A stretch of DNA of 64,000 nt. It comes from Aulostomus chinensis (lineage: Eukaryota > Chordata > Actinopteri > Syngnathiformes > Aulostomidae). Below the pieces are notes generated by a model. The model made no database searches and had not been told where the DNA came from. It was given only the letters and a program-made list of their open reading frames with translations. Where the stretch lies: the NCBI GenBank assembly GCA_037954235.1, contig JBBMOA010000013.1, positions 18,053,001-18,117,000 of the forward strand. Reading direction: 5' to 3'. This document shows, in pieces, positions 1-12,165 of this stretch (positions are counted from its first letter, which is position 1; each line of letters begins with the position of its first letter). The position numbers and the translations under genes are program-made.

Positions 1-594
1 GTGAGCCCGCTAGTCACAATGTCTAAATGCTGAAACGGGATGTTTGGTCCCTAATTAACCTCAGGACGAGAGGATTTCAGTGGTTAAAGAGTGACAACCT
101 AAAAAGTGTAATTTGCCTTTCAAGTACTCACACTTATTGTCTTGAACTCACAAGCGTTCTGGATGTATCACTGTCAAATTCTCTACAGCTATGGGACGCA
201 GATAAAAGCCTTCATCAAAGAAAGTTTAACCCACAGTGACAAAGATCACCACCAAACAGACTGCTTCTGTTCGTGTGAACTGTAAAGCATCAGTGAAACA
301 TCTGATCTGTTCTCCGATTAAAAAATAATAATTTTTTTTTAGTTCCATTTCTTGTTGCTGGATGTACCATCACTCCGTTATACATACTGTTGAAAACAGT
401 TTCCCTGTTTTTATCCCCCGCTGATCAACATCTTTTTTTTTTGGTGTTCCTCGTATATTTACCCCTCATTTTGCCACGATGTGTTTATCGTTTTATGTCA
501 TTGTCCTGGTGGCCCTCTTTGTTTTCCTCTTGCTGTCCTTCCCATCTGCTCCCACCCTTGTTTTTCCCACCTGTTTATTTGCATAATGTGGCAG
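1..594 (+). other. mbnl3: mbnl3 intron (upstream part)
   Basis: This is intronic sequence upstream of the 36-nt mbnl3 exon. It contains no exon that I can recognise. The last 90 bases are pyrimidine-rich and end in GCAG. Several YGCY motifs of the type bound by MBNL proteins (CGCT near 419, TGCT near 529 and 548) precede the acceptor. That would fit the autoregulated splicing known in this family, but these motifs are short and common. Confidence 0.6.
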
Positions 595-630
595 ACTGTG
601 TTCTGTACACGGTGCCCTCGGGAGCCATCG
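595..630 (+). CDS. mbnl3: mbnl3 36-nt cassette exon
   Basis: Muscleblind-like proteins are CCCH zinc-finger RNA-binding regulators of alternative splicing and mRNA localisation. This is exactly the 36-nt cassette exon known near the 3' end of MBNL genes. It has a pyrimidine-rich acceptor ending GCAG and a GTATCG donor. Read in phase 1 it gives D-C-V-L-Y-T-V-P-S-G-A-I. That lines up residue for residue with the hydrophobic G-S-I-L-C-M-T-P-A-T-S-V segment of human MBNL1, and it joins in frame to the next exon (V-P-M-M-H-G-A-T). Length, phase, position and residue pattern all agree, so I take it as real although it is too short for an ORF search to find. The zinc-finger exons must lie upstream of the window. 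Confidence 0.82.
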
Positions 631-2420
631 GTATCGAGTACAAGCAGGAAACAGTAACTACAATATACGTGGTACGACACAGTACAATTAGAGCGGAGTC
701 AGAACTTGAGAGACCGTTTGGATGCTTTCAAACATTCAGCACCAAATAATTGGATTTGATCTTCTGAAAACATGAAATGTCGCATTATGAATGGATAGGG
801 TTGAGCAATGCAGCCAGATCAAACACAATGCAGTTATTGTTCTATACAGTTAAGGTCAATGTACTGCGCTTCCTCAAACTGATTATTGTGTTGTTTATTT
901 GGATCTTCCATAAAAGCAACAGCAAGTTCTTCTCTTCGACTCGGGTTGTCGCCTCCTGCTGTTTCCTTCCAATTTCACTCTCCTCCTTCATGTCTGTCTT
1001 GTTTGTGATTAGAATAGCAGAGGACATCTGACACCTCATAGGGATCCTACATTTACAGTGTTAGTTTATCAGACCCTTCCTGTCTGATAAATGTTGTCCT
1101 ACACAACTCTGTTTCATTGAACCGACCATTTTTACACTAAACACTAAAATTAACATGCTGGTGATGTCTTTTGAAGGACATGTTTGTGATAATGGTAAAG
1201 CGATACTTCAACTAAAACGTATATTTTGCCTGTCTGTACTCACAAATACTGTAGGTGTCTCGAGCTCAAGAAGACATTTTTCCTCCCTTCTGCATCCAAA
1301 CGTAGAAAGAGCCAACCACTTATACTTAGCTTCAAGCTAATGGAGACAAATGGCTACAGCAACCAAACAACAGAAAGCCCTAAAACTAATGGTAACGGAG
1401 ACTGGTTCGTCTGAACGCACCGCCTGGATGAGAGTGGAGCCGCCGTGACTGAGTGCTGAACCGGAAGAGTTGTAGTGTGGTTTTTTTTAATGTAAATCAA
1501 ATCCAAGTGTTTTTAGATTACACATTTCACTTGACAATGCACTTGAGTTTATCAAGTGACATTTCTGGGTAGTTTTGATGTTGTTTTGTTGCTTTTGTCA
1601 GCCGTCAGTGGCTGTTAGCCCCAAGCTAAATATATGTGCCTGGCTCTCTCTGCATTCTGGAGTCAAAAAGAAGTGATGGAGGAGCTCAAGACACGTTTTT
1701 GTGAATATTTGAAAGGCAAAATACACTTTTTTGGGAGAAGTATCCCTTAAATGTTCAACGCAAAAATGTCCTTCAAGTTTAAGTTAAAAAGCTAAGTTTA
1801 GCTTTTGAAAGGTATGATGCTGAACCAATAAATGAATAAGACACAATCACAAAATGATCAGTGAATACAAGTTGCATTCATCTGCAGGTTTATCCAGTTA
1901 TTCATGAAAGTAAATTAATAATTATTCAACAGAATATTAACTTTTATTTGAAATCAGTTCATTTTTAACTGTTAGTTGGGCAAAGGTGATTTCATTTATT
2001 TAATTCTTTTTAGGCAAAACATTTAATTGATTCATTACAAATAATTCATTCATTCATTAGATGGAAGCTTATTGTATATTGATCATTTGCTCTCATGTGC
2101 ATGACTCGTCCATTTGAATACAACTGTCAGATCCTCCAGTCTGATGAGCTTGTATGATCTGGTTGATACCATTTTCTTGTTGAGCAATGCATCTTTATTT
2201 TTGTAACTGGTCGCTCAATTAAATTTGTGTTTTTCTTTATCTCTTATTTCATTCGCATGTGTCTTGATATTTGTTCCGATTCATCGTGTGCCATGACTTT
2301 TTAAACCTACACATTTTGCCATGGTAACCATATCATTCCTGTCCCCCCCTCCTCCCCGCCCCGCCCCGCCCCGCCCATATCCTCGCCCTCTGTCTTTCGT
2401 CTGACTCGCCTGAATAAAAG
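631..2420 (+). other. mbnl3: mbnl3 intron between the 36-nt and 95-nt exons
   Basis: Intronic, A+T-rich, with no further exon seen. The main feature is a run of CCCCG units at about 2353-2376, some 45 bases before the next acceptor. Together with the downstream CT-rich stretch it forms an unusually C-rich acceptor region. Confidence 0.6.
2353..2376 (+). repeat. CCCCG tandem repeat beside the 95-nt exon
   Basis: Four to five tandem copies of CCCCG sit about 45 bases upstream of the acceptor of the 95-nt mbnl3 exon. In the pre-mRNA this is a C-tract, of the kind bound by poly(C)-binding proteins. A regulatory role is only inference. Confidence 0.8.
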
Positions 2421-2515
2421 TTCCCATGATGCACGGTGCCACCACCTCCACTGTTTCGTCGGCCTCGACCCCAGTCACCAATGTTCCTTTCGCTGAATCC
2501 GCCGCCTCGAATCAG
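2421..2515 (+). CDS. mbnl3: mbnl3 95-nt cassette exon
   Basis: This exon encodes the conserved MBNL C-terminal segment starting V-P-M-M-H-G-A-T and ending A-A-S-N-Q. It is close to the human MBNL3 and MBNL1 segments that end T-G-N-Q and T-A-N-Q. It is exactly 95 nt long, the length of the alternatively spliced MBNL exon 8 equivalent. It starts in phase 1 (V is split as G|TT) and ends in phase 0 at CAG before the donor GTTTGC. Because 95 is not a multiple of 3, skipping it changes the reading frame of the terminal exon. MMHGAT matches MBNL3 rather than MBNL1 (MVHGAT). The neighbour rap2c, which also adjoins MBNL3 in human, supports the mbnl3 assignment. Confidence 0.9.
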
Positions 2516-3816
2516 GTTTGCCCTTTCATTTCAGTTCTCTTTTATTTTAGCTCTGCAGGCTCCAAGTCTTGTCCACAGAGTTCAAGCCTGCCTGCTGTGT
2601 CACGTGTGTGTTTTGGTCATATTTCATCTTCCTCATCTTCTCAGTCAGTTGAGCGTATGAAGGCAATTTTTAGCGTGAGAAGAGACGTTCCATCTCAGTG
2701 TCAGTGTCTACCTCCACACCCCTGTCTCATTGTCACTCTGTGTAACGCGGTGGAATCGGTAACACACTGTTGGAACGCCTTAACCCTCCTCTTCATCACC
2801 ATGAACTTACCCCAACAGAGATTCTGAATTTTTTTTTGAAAAAGAACATTATTATATTGCAACATCTGTCGGCAATTATTGTTATTTTCTTTTATCACTA
2901 ATTAACAGATACATTTAATGTGATTTATTGGGTTGACTCATTGCTCAGTTAAACGGTATGATTGTGATCGATTCTTTGCTGAGCAGAAAATCAGCAACCA
3001 GAATGTAATTAAATAATGTTGATTCATGTTACTTGGACTGTACTTTTAGTTTTTGTCCCAACAGTTACATCAAGCAGTAAAATGGTTTATACTGTATAGT
3101 GTGGACGGAAGATTGCTGGACTACATTGAAGTTTTGGCAGGTTGTTAGAAGGAGAAACATCTCAACCCTGTTTGAACTCTGGTCAAGTGTAGAGAGGACG
3201 ATCGTTCTCAGACTCTTATTTTATTGTTGTTGTAGTTTTTTGGGGGTTTTTTTGTTTTGTTTGCACCACTTCTTTTTAAACCTCACTTTCATCATGAAGC
3301 ATAAAGGTCCAAAGTTTCAAATGTACATCTTCATCAGGGGCCAGTTGGAGTCACATGATTTCAAAATAAACAACTTCCTACTGGGCGCTAACTTTTAGTT
3401 CGGTCTGTTTCACCTTTTGGACTAAATTAAGCTCCACTGGAAAACACAAACTGAAAAAGAATTAATAGAAATACAGTAAAATAGATATCAAAGACATAAA
3501 CAAAGATAAGAAAATATAAAATAATTTCATGAATACATAAAGAATAAAAATGAATCCAATCATCTAGCACCAAATAAAATAACAAAAACAACAGAAATTC
3601 TTAAATATATACATGACAATCAAGCTTCCATCATTTTAAACCTTCAGATTGAAGCGTCACCTCTTGCTTTGTGTCTAATTTGCTGAAAGTCAATATTCCA
3701 GTCTGGTAAACACATTCAAGTGTTTATCACGTCTCTGACTGAGGGTTCCTGTTTGGATCTTTATGTGAGTATAAACCCACGGTTCCTTCTCTCACTCCTC
3801 CTTTTCTCGCTTCCAG
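2516..3816 (+). other. mbnl3: last mbnl3 intron
   Basis: Intronic sequence with no other coding segment recognised. It ends in a long pyrimidine tract (about 3780-3814) and the tandem acceptor CAGTAG. Confidence 0.65.
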
Positions 3817-3959
3817 TAGACCCCTCTGAGCTCCTGAACCCTGATCCAGTGGAGCTCCAGTGCGTTCCCATGGAAACCCATTTCTGTCCCGTCCCCAAAC
3901 TGCTGATGGCGGCACCAGTGGCCCTAAACTCAGTAAGCCTTTCCCGACACGCCAGTTAA
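3817..3959 (+). CDS. mbnl3: mbnl3 terminal exon, alternative C-termini
   Basis: This is the predicted terminal coding exon, entered through a strong acceptor (long CT tract, then CAGTAG at 3814-3819). If the 95-nt exon is included (phase 0), the junction gives either N-Q-stop (acceptor after CAG) or N-Q-T-P-L-S-S-stop (acceptor after TAG). If the 95-nt exon is skipped and the preceding exon joins in phase 1, a frame of about 46-47 residues opens. It begins (V)D-P-S-E-L-L-N-P-D-P and stops at 3957-3959. Human MBNL1 and MBNL2 use the same frame switch to reach a short tail beginning D-T-H-N. The tail here is longer and I do not recognise it. The exon is inferred from signal strength and frame, not from strong tail homology. 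There is a possible internal donor (TCAGTAAGC) near 3930. Confidence 0.6.
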
Positions 3960-4231
3960 AGTCCCTGAGAGCTGTGCACCGAGAGGGCGGTCATCTTTCT
4001 GAATGCAGCAAACGTGTGCCTCGTCTACGGCGGCAATGTGAACCTTCTGATAAGCTTCATGAAAGTAATTAAACCTGCCTGGACGCGTTACTGTTGCTAC
4101 ACAGCAGCCATCCGGATGCATACAGACTTGAAGATTAGGCTGAGTGGTAGAGGTCCCTTCTTCTTACAGCCATACATACCAACACCTTAAAAGTGCAGCA
4201 GCAGACGTGCATTTAAACACATCCAAAAATG

Positions 4232-4257
4232 CACACACTCACACACACACACACACA

Positions 4258-4319
<62 letters not shown>
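4232..4319 (+). repeat. (CA)n-(TA)n compound microsatellite
   Basis: About 60 bases of CA repeat with a few CACTCA interruptions run directly into about 27 bases of TA repeat. Confidence 0.97.
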
Positions 4320-4323
<4 letters not shown>

Positions 4324-4779
4324 ACAAAAGACTAAAAGCCCTTTATGGGTTGGAGCCATCTCGTACGGCGATCCAACATTTGACTGTTCCAAAGTCAGAA
4401 ACTCTGAAAAGCTAATTGTGGAAATTCAGACCAGTTGAATGGCAACCAGACCGTGACGAACGCGTGCTTCATATCATGTCACGTCTGCATTCCGAGACGC
4501 TGTTTGAGTTCATTCACGGTCTCATCTCGCTGGATGAAACATCTGTAAATTTTTGTTGGTTTATTTTGTTTTGTGCCTTTGATTTATCTGCGCAGCTGCA
4601 GAGGAGACGTTGTGTCGTAACAGTAAAAAAAAAAAAAAAAAAAAAATGTAAAAAATGTTTAAAAAAACAACAACAACGCAAAAACGACACACTCAACATG
4701 AATGATCCACAATTAAAGGCAAAGAAAAACTGTCCTCCAGTTACGTGATCAATATCTGCTACTAGAATATCTCATATCA

Positions 4780-5470
4780 CAGCAGTAGGGTAGCTGCTAG
4801 ATTATAGTAGTTTGATCACCTTACCAAACTGGAAAGGAGGACATGACATTAATAATCAGTTAATAAATGGTTTGCAACACATTATATACATGTTTATTTA
4901 TCAACAATTGCTAGTATTTAAACAGACAATTGAGAATATAGAAAAGCACTGGTATCATAATAGAAGCTATGACTTCCTTAAGAGAAATTATAATTATACA
5001 TTCATACTTTGTGCTGGGTATCATTCAAAACTTCAATTTAGTACCAATATTGTAACTTCGGTGATACTTTTTAACCTTTTAAAAATGTGAATATGACATT
5101 GCATTCCAAATTTTTGCTTTTAGTTCCTTGGCATTTTGGCACACTCAAAAGAGTTTTATAACACAAAAACTAAATCAATTGACCAACATTTCTACTCAAG
5201 CAATTTTGCAACAGAAAAAAACTAAGCAGTAACTTAGAGATTTACCCCTCAGGTGTTGAAATTTGTTATTTATTAAATAACATTTTTCTATACTCAGTAG
5301 TATAGAGGCAGTTTGGTTGGTGCCATTAAAGTTTGATACCCAGCCATATTTAATACTTTCCTTATACCTGAATACGTTACATGATATTGTGTTATTAACC
5401 ATTTATTAAATGTTTATATACTTCTCATAGCTGTTAAGCAGGAGAGTAAGTGTTACCAGTAAGGTTCTAA
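4780..5470. repeat. possible degenerate palindromic repeat
   Basis: The two halves share inverted similarity. TTAATAAATGGTT followed by AACACA-TAT near 4858 recurs on the other strand near 5405-5370. GCTGGGTATCA near 5015 recurs inverted near 5340. The spacing differs between the arms, so this would be an old, rearranged inverted-repeat element. I did not define termini or a target-site duplication. Confidence 0.3.
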
Positions 5471-8024
5471 TTATTGAAGGGACTGAGATAATCTAAGAAA
5501 GCAACGAAGCAGGAGTGGCCTATAACACCCTAGACGAGTCAAATTCATTTTCAATTTGAATTTTGAGTCATGATGTCTCGCTAACTGTTTTTGGTTCAAA
5601 TTACTGTGACTGAAAAGGACGGCTCTTCGGTCCAGTTTAGAAATCCTAACATGGTGTCGGGCTCACATAGCGTCCAAAAGAATGACAATCTAGAGGCGTT
5701 AGCTTGGCCCCAACCACATTCCTGCATTTATTACTGTTACAATGATCAAACGTGCACGTGTTAGATTTGTGATTGCAGACTTTTAAAATTGGCACAAACT
5801 TTTCATCTGAAGTCAGAATTATTGCACAAGATGTGTTTCCTGTTGTTGTGCCCAAAGACTGTATTAGGTGAGAGGAGTGACCCCATTTAATGCAACACAT
5901 GAATATGGAAACTAAAAGTAATCCTTTCCAATTCAAATGTAAAAATGGATACATAAAAAAAAAAAACTATTTCCTCCACTTTTGAGGCTTTTGGATTGAA
6001 GAAGTGGCACAAGATTTTTATGTTTTATGGCTCTTCAGGGAGAAAGCTGAGAACTTGAAAATGTCCTGTCTGACTTTGAAAATGTGTCGTCTTTTTTACT
6101 GATGTGTCCTCTAGTGTTTGTCAAAAGTCGTCAGACTCTAAACAGAGCAGCCACGGTTTTTAAAAGCAGAACTGAGTTGCGGTCGAGTCAGGAGATGGAA
6201 GAATAAATTTGATGTCTGGTGGTGAACAAAGGAAATTACAAACCAGTTTGGTTTGGGGTTGTCCAGTTGCTCTGTTTGTGTATAAAACTGAACTGAACAG
6301 CTTCGAGAACTGGGCTGAAATCACTTTAATCCACATTCAAATGTGCCTCTTTCCAGTTTCCAAACCACCGTTGTCAATACACTGTAAGACCAGACCAGTG
6401 CTCCAAGATCGACGTGTTACTTGGTACATTACTACGGTAGTCAACTGCATCTCTGTATTAGTTTCCTCTCTGAGGCAGCTGTGCTGTCTTTACTCTTAGT
6501 GTGAACAATATATCATCCAGTAAGTGTGTTGAAAGAGACAATGAATCACTTATTTGGGAACTGTAAATGCTGAAATGTTACAGGATTTCACACTGAACAT
6601 TATTCATTTTAAATAATGTTGTTGTGTCGTGAATGTATCTAATGCAAAAACTTTAGACGTGTCGCTCTAGCAGAAGAGGGCATGTTGAAATGTATTGATT
6701 CACTATATAGAGACTCTTTCTGAGGTCACATAGGTACCATGCTGATACTGTGTTAAGACATATAACAGTATGTGTGTTGTTCTATAGATTTATATTTAAT
6801 GTCAATGGGTGGTGTGGTGACGTTAAGAAATATCTTTCACTCTGGAGTAGAAATGTACTCATTGCAGTACAAATAAACTCCCTACAGGTACATTAAAGTA
6901 CCCTTTATTACGAGACAGTTTCCATCCCCTACCCTCTAAAGTACTTCGATGTACCCAAAGTGCCCCAGATCCTATAAATGATTCTCTAATCACTGAGAAA
7001 CAATGAGAAAAATCAGTGTTTCCCCTTTTGATTTTAGCATTTTCTTCCTTTTTCACATGACGTGGAAAGGCCTGATCATCCTTTACATTAGTCCACAAGT
7101 GAAAGGGGAGGGGGGGGGGGGTACATGACCCTGGTGGACCCCCTCCATGTGGACACACTGGGGCCAGAGCATTGTGGCCAGATCCTGGTGTGTGAGTGTT
7201 GCCAGTGGGACAAACCACACTACCTACCTTAACTTCAGCAGCAGATCCTTTAGTTTGAGTTCAAGTGGCACAAATGTGTAACAGTGCACTTACACGACTA
7301 TTCGCTTTCACACAGAGTTAAAGGAGAAGGAAAGTCACTGCTCTCATGTCTGCCTCCTTTGTTTTATTTTACATCATGTCTCCTGCGCACCCTACAGGTC
7401 ACATGACTGATTTTTGAGTGTGTGAATTAATATTGTAAATTATGTCGTGAAAATAGAGCAGAGTAGCACAATTAAAAAGTATTTTCAGATAACAACTCCA
7501 CAATGTCATTCATCACATGTATGACGCAGAATCGCTGTCATTTGTGTCTTTGCACCTGTGGAAGAAGAAAAAAGTCATAGTGATTTATGTGTTTATCTAC
7601 TTTGGTGAATTCTTCCATGCAAAGGAGTCTAAAAGTGATGTTTTTCATCAAATAACAGTTGGGTGCAGCAACAATTCTAGAATCTTCTTGTCACAGTTGC
7701 CTGGAAACCCCTCTATTGAATTCTGAGTTACTAAAAGCGGCTAAACTGTCAAGAAAAAAACTACAGCTCATGACAGCCCTCTAACAAAAAAACTGGTGGA
7801 ATTTTTTTTTTCCTGGAAGAATTAAACAAACAAGATAGAAGCTCATACATGAGCTTTACAGCAGCTGGAAGGATATTTCCCATTGTTTTCAGCCTTCACG
7901 CTATGCTACATGAAGCTAAGCTAAGCTAACCAGCTGCATATTCAAGGCTCTTTTATTCAAATTTTTGAGCTCTTTACCAATGTTAAAACTGTGCTGAAGC
8001 CTTGGACCTCTTATTACATACATA

Positions 8025-8047
8025 AATATATATATATATATATATAC
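8025..8047 (+). repeat. (TA)n microsatellite
   Basis: A short run of alternating TA, about 22 bases, lies inside the presumed mbnl3 3' UTR. Confidence 0.9.
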
Positions 8048-11000
8048 ATATTTTTTTTAAATCTATTCCAATTAATTTCTCTAAGATGAAGGTTGTTTTT
8101 CAGCATAATAGCTAAGCATACAATTTGAAGTGGCATATCATTTTACTTCTATTACCAGAAAGCCAAAAGAATGAGTAAAATGGAGTTTAAAATCTCTAAA
8201 GACATACAAAAATATTTAAGCCCAAATTAGCAGCACTTTTTGAGGTACAGACATGAGAGTAGTGCTACTCTTCTTGGCTGACTCTAGAAATGTAAGCGAA
8301 TACATGTATTTCCTCAAATGTATCTTTAAGCTTTCATTTACTGTTTTATTTTAACTCTGGATAAAACAGTACTTGTGCCTGTTGCGGTGCATCTCTCAAG
8401 AAATGTACTCCTCCTTTGTGTCTGTTTCTAGGTGTGTTGAACAGTGGCAGTTTTTTTTTGTTTTTTTGAAGAAGAAAACAAGCAGAAATGTTCCTCTCTT
8501 CCTTATTGAAATGGATGATTTGAATGTTCAGGCAAATTTAATTTGTCTAAAGCTTTCATCTATGAAAGACTAGCTTTGTCCAGCCAAGAAAACGCCTCCC
8601 AGTAGTCTCGCCTTCGTCTCCTCGGCCCTTCACGTCATTATGCCTTCGCTTACTGCTGTCAGCTGGAAATCACAGAATACTTGATTAATAAATTGTGCCT
8701 CTTGAGGGCATTTGAATTACTTGTATTGATGCAGAAAAGAGTGTTATCAAGGGGAATTGCAGTGGGGCACAAGAGAAATTCGTTTTTCCCTTCCTCGTTC
8801 TCCTGTATGTGATTTTGTTCAGGCTCCAGGGTATTTTTCCACTCGGTCATGAATTATAACTATGTCTCTGCCTGGAATATGCAAAACACTCTGAGCACTG
8901 TTTCCAGTGAGCAGATCCTTTCGCATGTGGACAGATAATTCATTCAGTCCTTAACTTCTCTCTCCCCCGGGGCACAAACAAAGGGCCTTATTTCTCATTT
9001 ACTGTATAAAGATGTGACAGCTGTGTATAAATATGACATGTATCGATGGTAAGTTAAGCTCTTTTGTTTTTGATTATTTGACATAAAAAACACAGCATGG
9101 AAATAATGAATAATTTATACTTAGTTAATAGTTTGTGTAAACCAACAAGAAAAATAGGTAAAATATTAAAATCTACATTTGTATACAATGATGGAGTCAT
9201 TGTTAATGGTAATAGTTGCTGTTGCTATGGCAACAAAATTACAACATGGCTACCTTTCTATTCTCCTGATTGTGGATTTTTTTTTCACATGAATTGAAAT
9301 AAGATTCAACACTTCAAAAAGGGAATGTTTAATTAGTTTGTCTTGTTATTGCGATGTGATTCAATTTTTTTTTATGAAAACTGAAATCCTTGTAAAATCC
9401 AAAGTTCCTTCGGGGAGATCAGGTCTTTATTATGTTTGGTTTCATTGACCTTAATCATTTTCTTTTCTTTTCTTTTTTTAACATGGTGTTGTTGTTTTTT
9501 TAACATATGAATGGATTCTGGCTTGTAAAGCATTCACCTATCCATCAGGGAGGTAAAGAGGCTTTTGGACTGAATCTGTTTCTGTAAAACTCAATCTAGT
9601 CGCTGCTCCTCCTGCAGACAGGACGGCCCTCGCCCAACTGTCTCTGTGCGGAGGTGCGAGCTTTCATTAGTGAGTTCTGTTTCAGTTTTGGCCAGGAGGG
9701 CGGTCCAGATGTCTCTTCCTGCCCAGCTGTGCTGGGTGATGTCGATCCTTGCCGGGGTGTATACGAATGTGTGACGTTCACCTTGTTTGCACTTATGTAC
9801 ATAACTATGTCAAAATACTCAAAATTTATTTTGAATAAATATAGATAAAAGAGTCAATTAAAAAGCAAAATAAATGTATTGTTAATGATATGATTATTTT
9901 AGTTTAGAGCTAAACAATTGCTTTGTATCTTTTTGTTTCTTTGCAAGAGCCCTGTTCTTTGCCAAGCGTGACATTGCCAAGCTGTAAATGGTTTGCTTCA
10001 ACAACAAAAAAAAAGCTTGTTTCCCTTTCATTTAAATTTTGTGGTTCAAATATGTCTGACCCTGATATCAAAAAAGAGAGGAAGACTAAAAGAACTAGTC
10101 TCACAGGAATAGATGTATAATAAATAGTGCTTATGCCGATATCTCATGAATAGAAATGCAGGCGTACTCTCTTCCTCTCTCCATTGATGCACCAAGAAAG
10201 CACAGAACAGCTCCACCTGCAGTCTGTCTGTAGAAAAGCAGCCAGAAACACAAGAACTGGCATGTTAGTCCTAAAATCAGACTTCTGAAGGGCAAGAGTG
10301 TACAATTTTTTTTTACACAGGGTTCAAATGTAACATTAATTTCTGACATGTTTGTGAAATTCTTCTTTTTTTTTTTTTTGTTGCTCACTTGTTTTCATAA
10401 TCCAAAACTGTAGTAACTCTGAATTCTCCTCCAGCTTTTAGTCAAAAAATACAAACAACCTGGTTTTCCGATATTGCAACAGCAGCAACGTCATGCAGAT
10501 TTGGATATGTGATGCACTTCAGTTGCTCTTAAAGCCAGCGATTTTGTTGCCATGGCACTGGTCCTAGTGGTGGATTAGTGAGTCATTCTGGTGAATCAGT
10601 TCACAGCCCTCTGACTGTTGAATATTGACTTTAAGCGTCTGTGCACAGAGAGGGGTCTCAGCTGTACCCAAAACTCACCAAAGCTCCTCTACAATGACTC
10701 ACCAGCTCCAATTATCACTGTCTCAATATAGGAAAAGTACATGCGTATACTATAGGTTTCCATTCGCCAATATATAATTTATTGATCAGTAATCTTATCA
10801 TGAAAATGACTTATTGTTGCCATTATTTTGAAGCATTTCAGTTGTAATTGTGCCTTCATGATGCAACGTGTGATTTTGTGTTTTGTTCAACATTTAAATT
10901 GATGTTTTATCTAAAAAAAAAAACAGCACATATATTGAGTGTATGTCAAATATATCCCTTTATTTAAACTCCTTTAGTTGGTGGGTTGTTATTAAACGGG

Positions 11001-11266
11001 GTACAATCGCTTACGTACCATACTGAATGGCGACCTGTGGATGGTGACGAGGGCCAAAGACTGTTCAGGACTAAGCCATATGAAAAACTCTCTGACGCTC
11101 TAGGACAGACTTGAACGTGACTGCTGTTACCTATTGTTTCACTCCTTCTCTGCTTGTGGTGCTTGTGTGTGCTGCTGTGCTACTTGCCAATTTATTTTGC
11201 AGTGTATAGCTATTTAGAGTACGTTAATGTGCCTATGATGAGTTCTGCAATTTCTGTTTGACCTTT

Positions 11267-11272
11267 AATAAA
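11267..11272 (+). terminator. mbnl3: candidate mbnl3 poly(A) signal
   Basis: A canonical AATAAA is followed within 30 bases by GT-rich sequence (TTGTGATCCCCGTGTC). It is the best-formed poly(A) signal between the mbnl3 stop codon and rap2c. Confidence 0.5.
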
Positions 11273-12165
11273 ACACATCATTGTGATCCCCGTGTCATGT
11301 TTTCCTCATGATTTATTTGTGCGACCTTAAAAGAAACATGTTTGATCGCTGCTGGTGGACAATAATTCTATTTGTTATTATAAGAGTTTTCTTGATTTTT
11401 ACCTCCATATGCTTAAGATAGAAGTACAGTTACTACCTCTGCTCAGACTGGTGTATTACAAAGTATTATTTTGTCACGGAAATCCCCCACCCCCGAGTAG
11501 TTTAATGAACAAAAATGTTAAAAAATGATCAGCTAACTGGCACTATTGAATCAACCAAACTTGACTTTTTTTTAGTCTGAGAGGTCCAACTTCATGACAT
11601 GGACTTAATCAGAAGCGGAAGAAGTACACATGTTCCTTTACTAAAGTAAAATTTGAAACACCAAGATGAAATATTGTTCCAGTAAATGTTCTACTGTATC
11701 AAAAGTAAAAGTACACATTCTGTATCGGGTTTTTTTGTATTCCGGTGTTTACATTTAAAAAAAAAATCCACTAACCTCTAAAGGTCACATTAAAATCACA
11801 AGTGTTCCCGTTGCGCCGCGCTGACTGTGTCCTCTTTTTAGTTTTGCAGCCTTCAGTTTTGAAAGTACATCTTCATCAGGCTTTTTCTTGTCTTGTTTTC
11901 TGTATTTATTCAAAGCAACGAGAAGCTGATGGGTTCAGATGAATTAAATAAAGATGTCATGACATTGCACTAAACTAAAGATACTTTGGTACTTTTCTAG
12001 CACTGGACTTTAGTAATCGAGAAGTGTTTATTTAGAATTTTATACACCAGCATGTCAGACCAAATAATGATCTCAATAACTGTGACTGTTATGATCTGAC
12101 TGAAATTTGGGGAAAATTTCATTTACTTTGTTTTTGTACTGTTAATACATATCTACGGAAGTGTA

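Larger units (their letters stand above)
3960..11300 (+). other. mbnl3: probable mbnl3 3' UTR and flank
   Basis: No coding region is visible in these 7.3 kb. MBNL transcripts have very long 3' UTRs, and the stretch up to the AATAAA at 11267-11272 is the natural candidate. The 8.6-9.05 kb part, with TGTATAAATA-type motifs, looks less degraded than the rest. Earlier poly(A) signals are possible, for example AATAAA near 9834. Microsatellites and one possible palindromic repeat lie within it and are listed separately. Confidence 0.45.

Noticed and set aside
1..10. Window begins with GTGAGC, like a splice donor
   Set aside because: No exon can be seen before it, so this may be coincidence of the window edge.
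390..749. 119-residue open frame on the + strand
   Set aside because: Only the 36 bases at 595-630 are supported as coding (mbnl3 cassette exon in the same frame); the rest is flanking intron.
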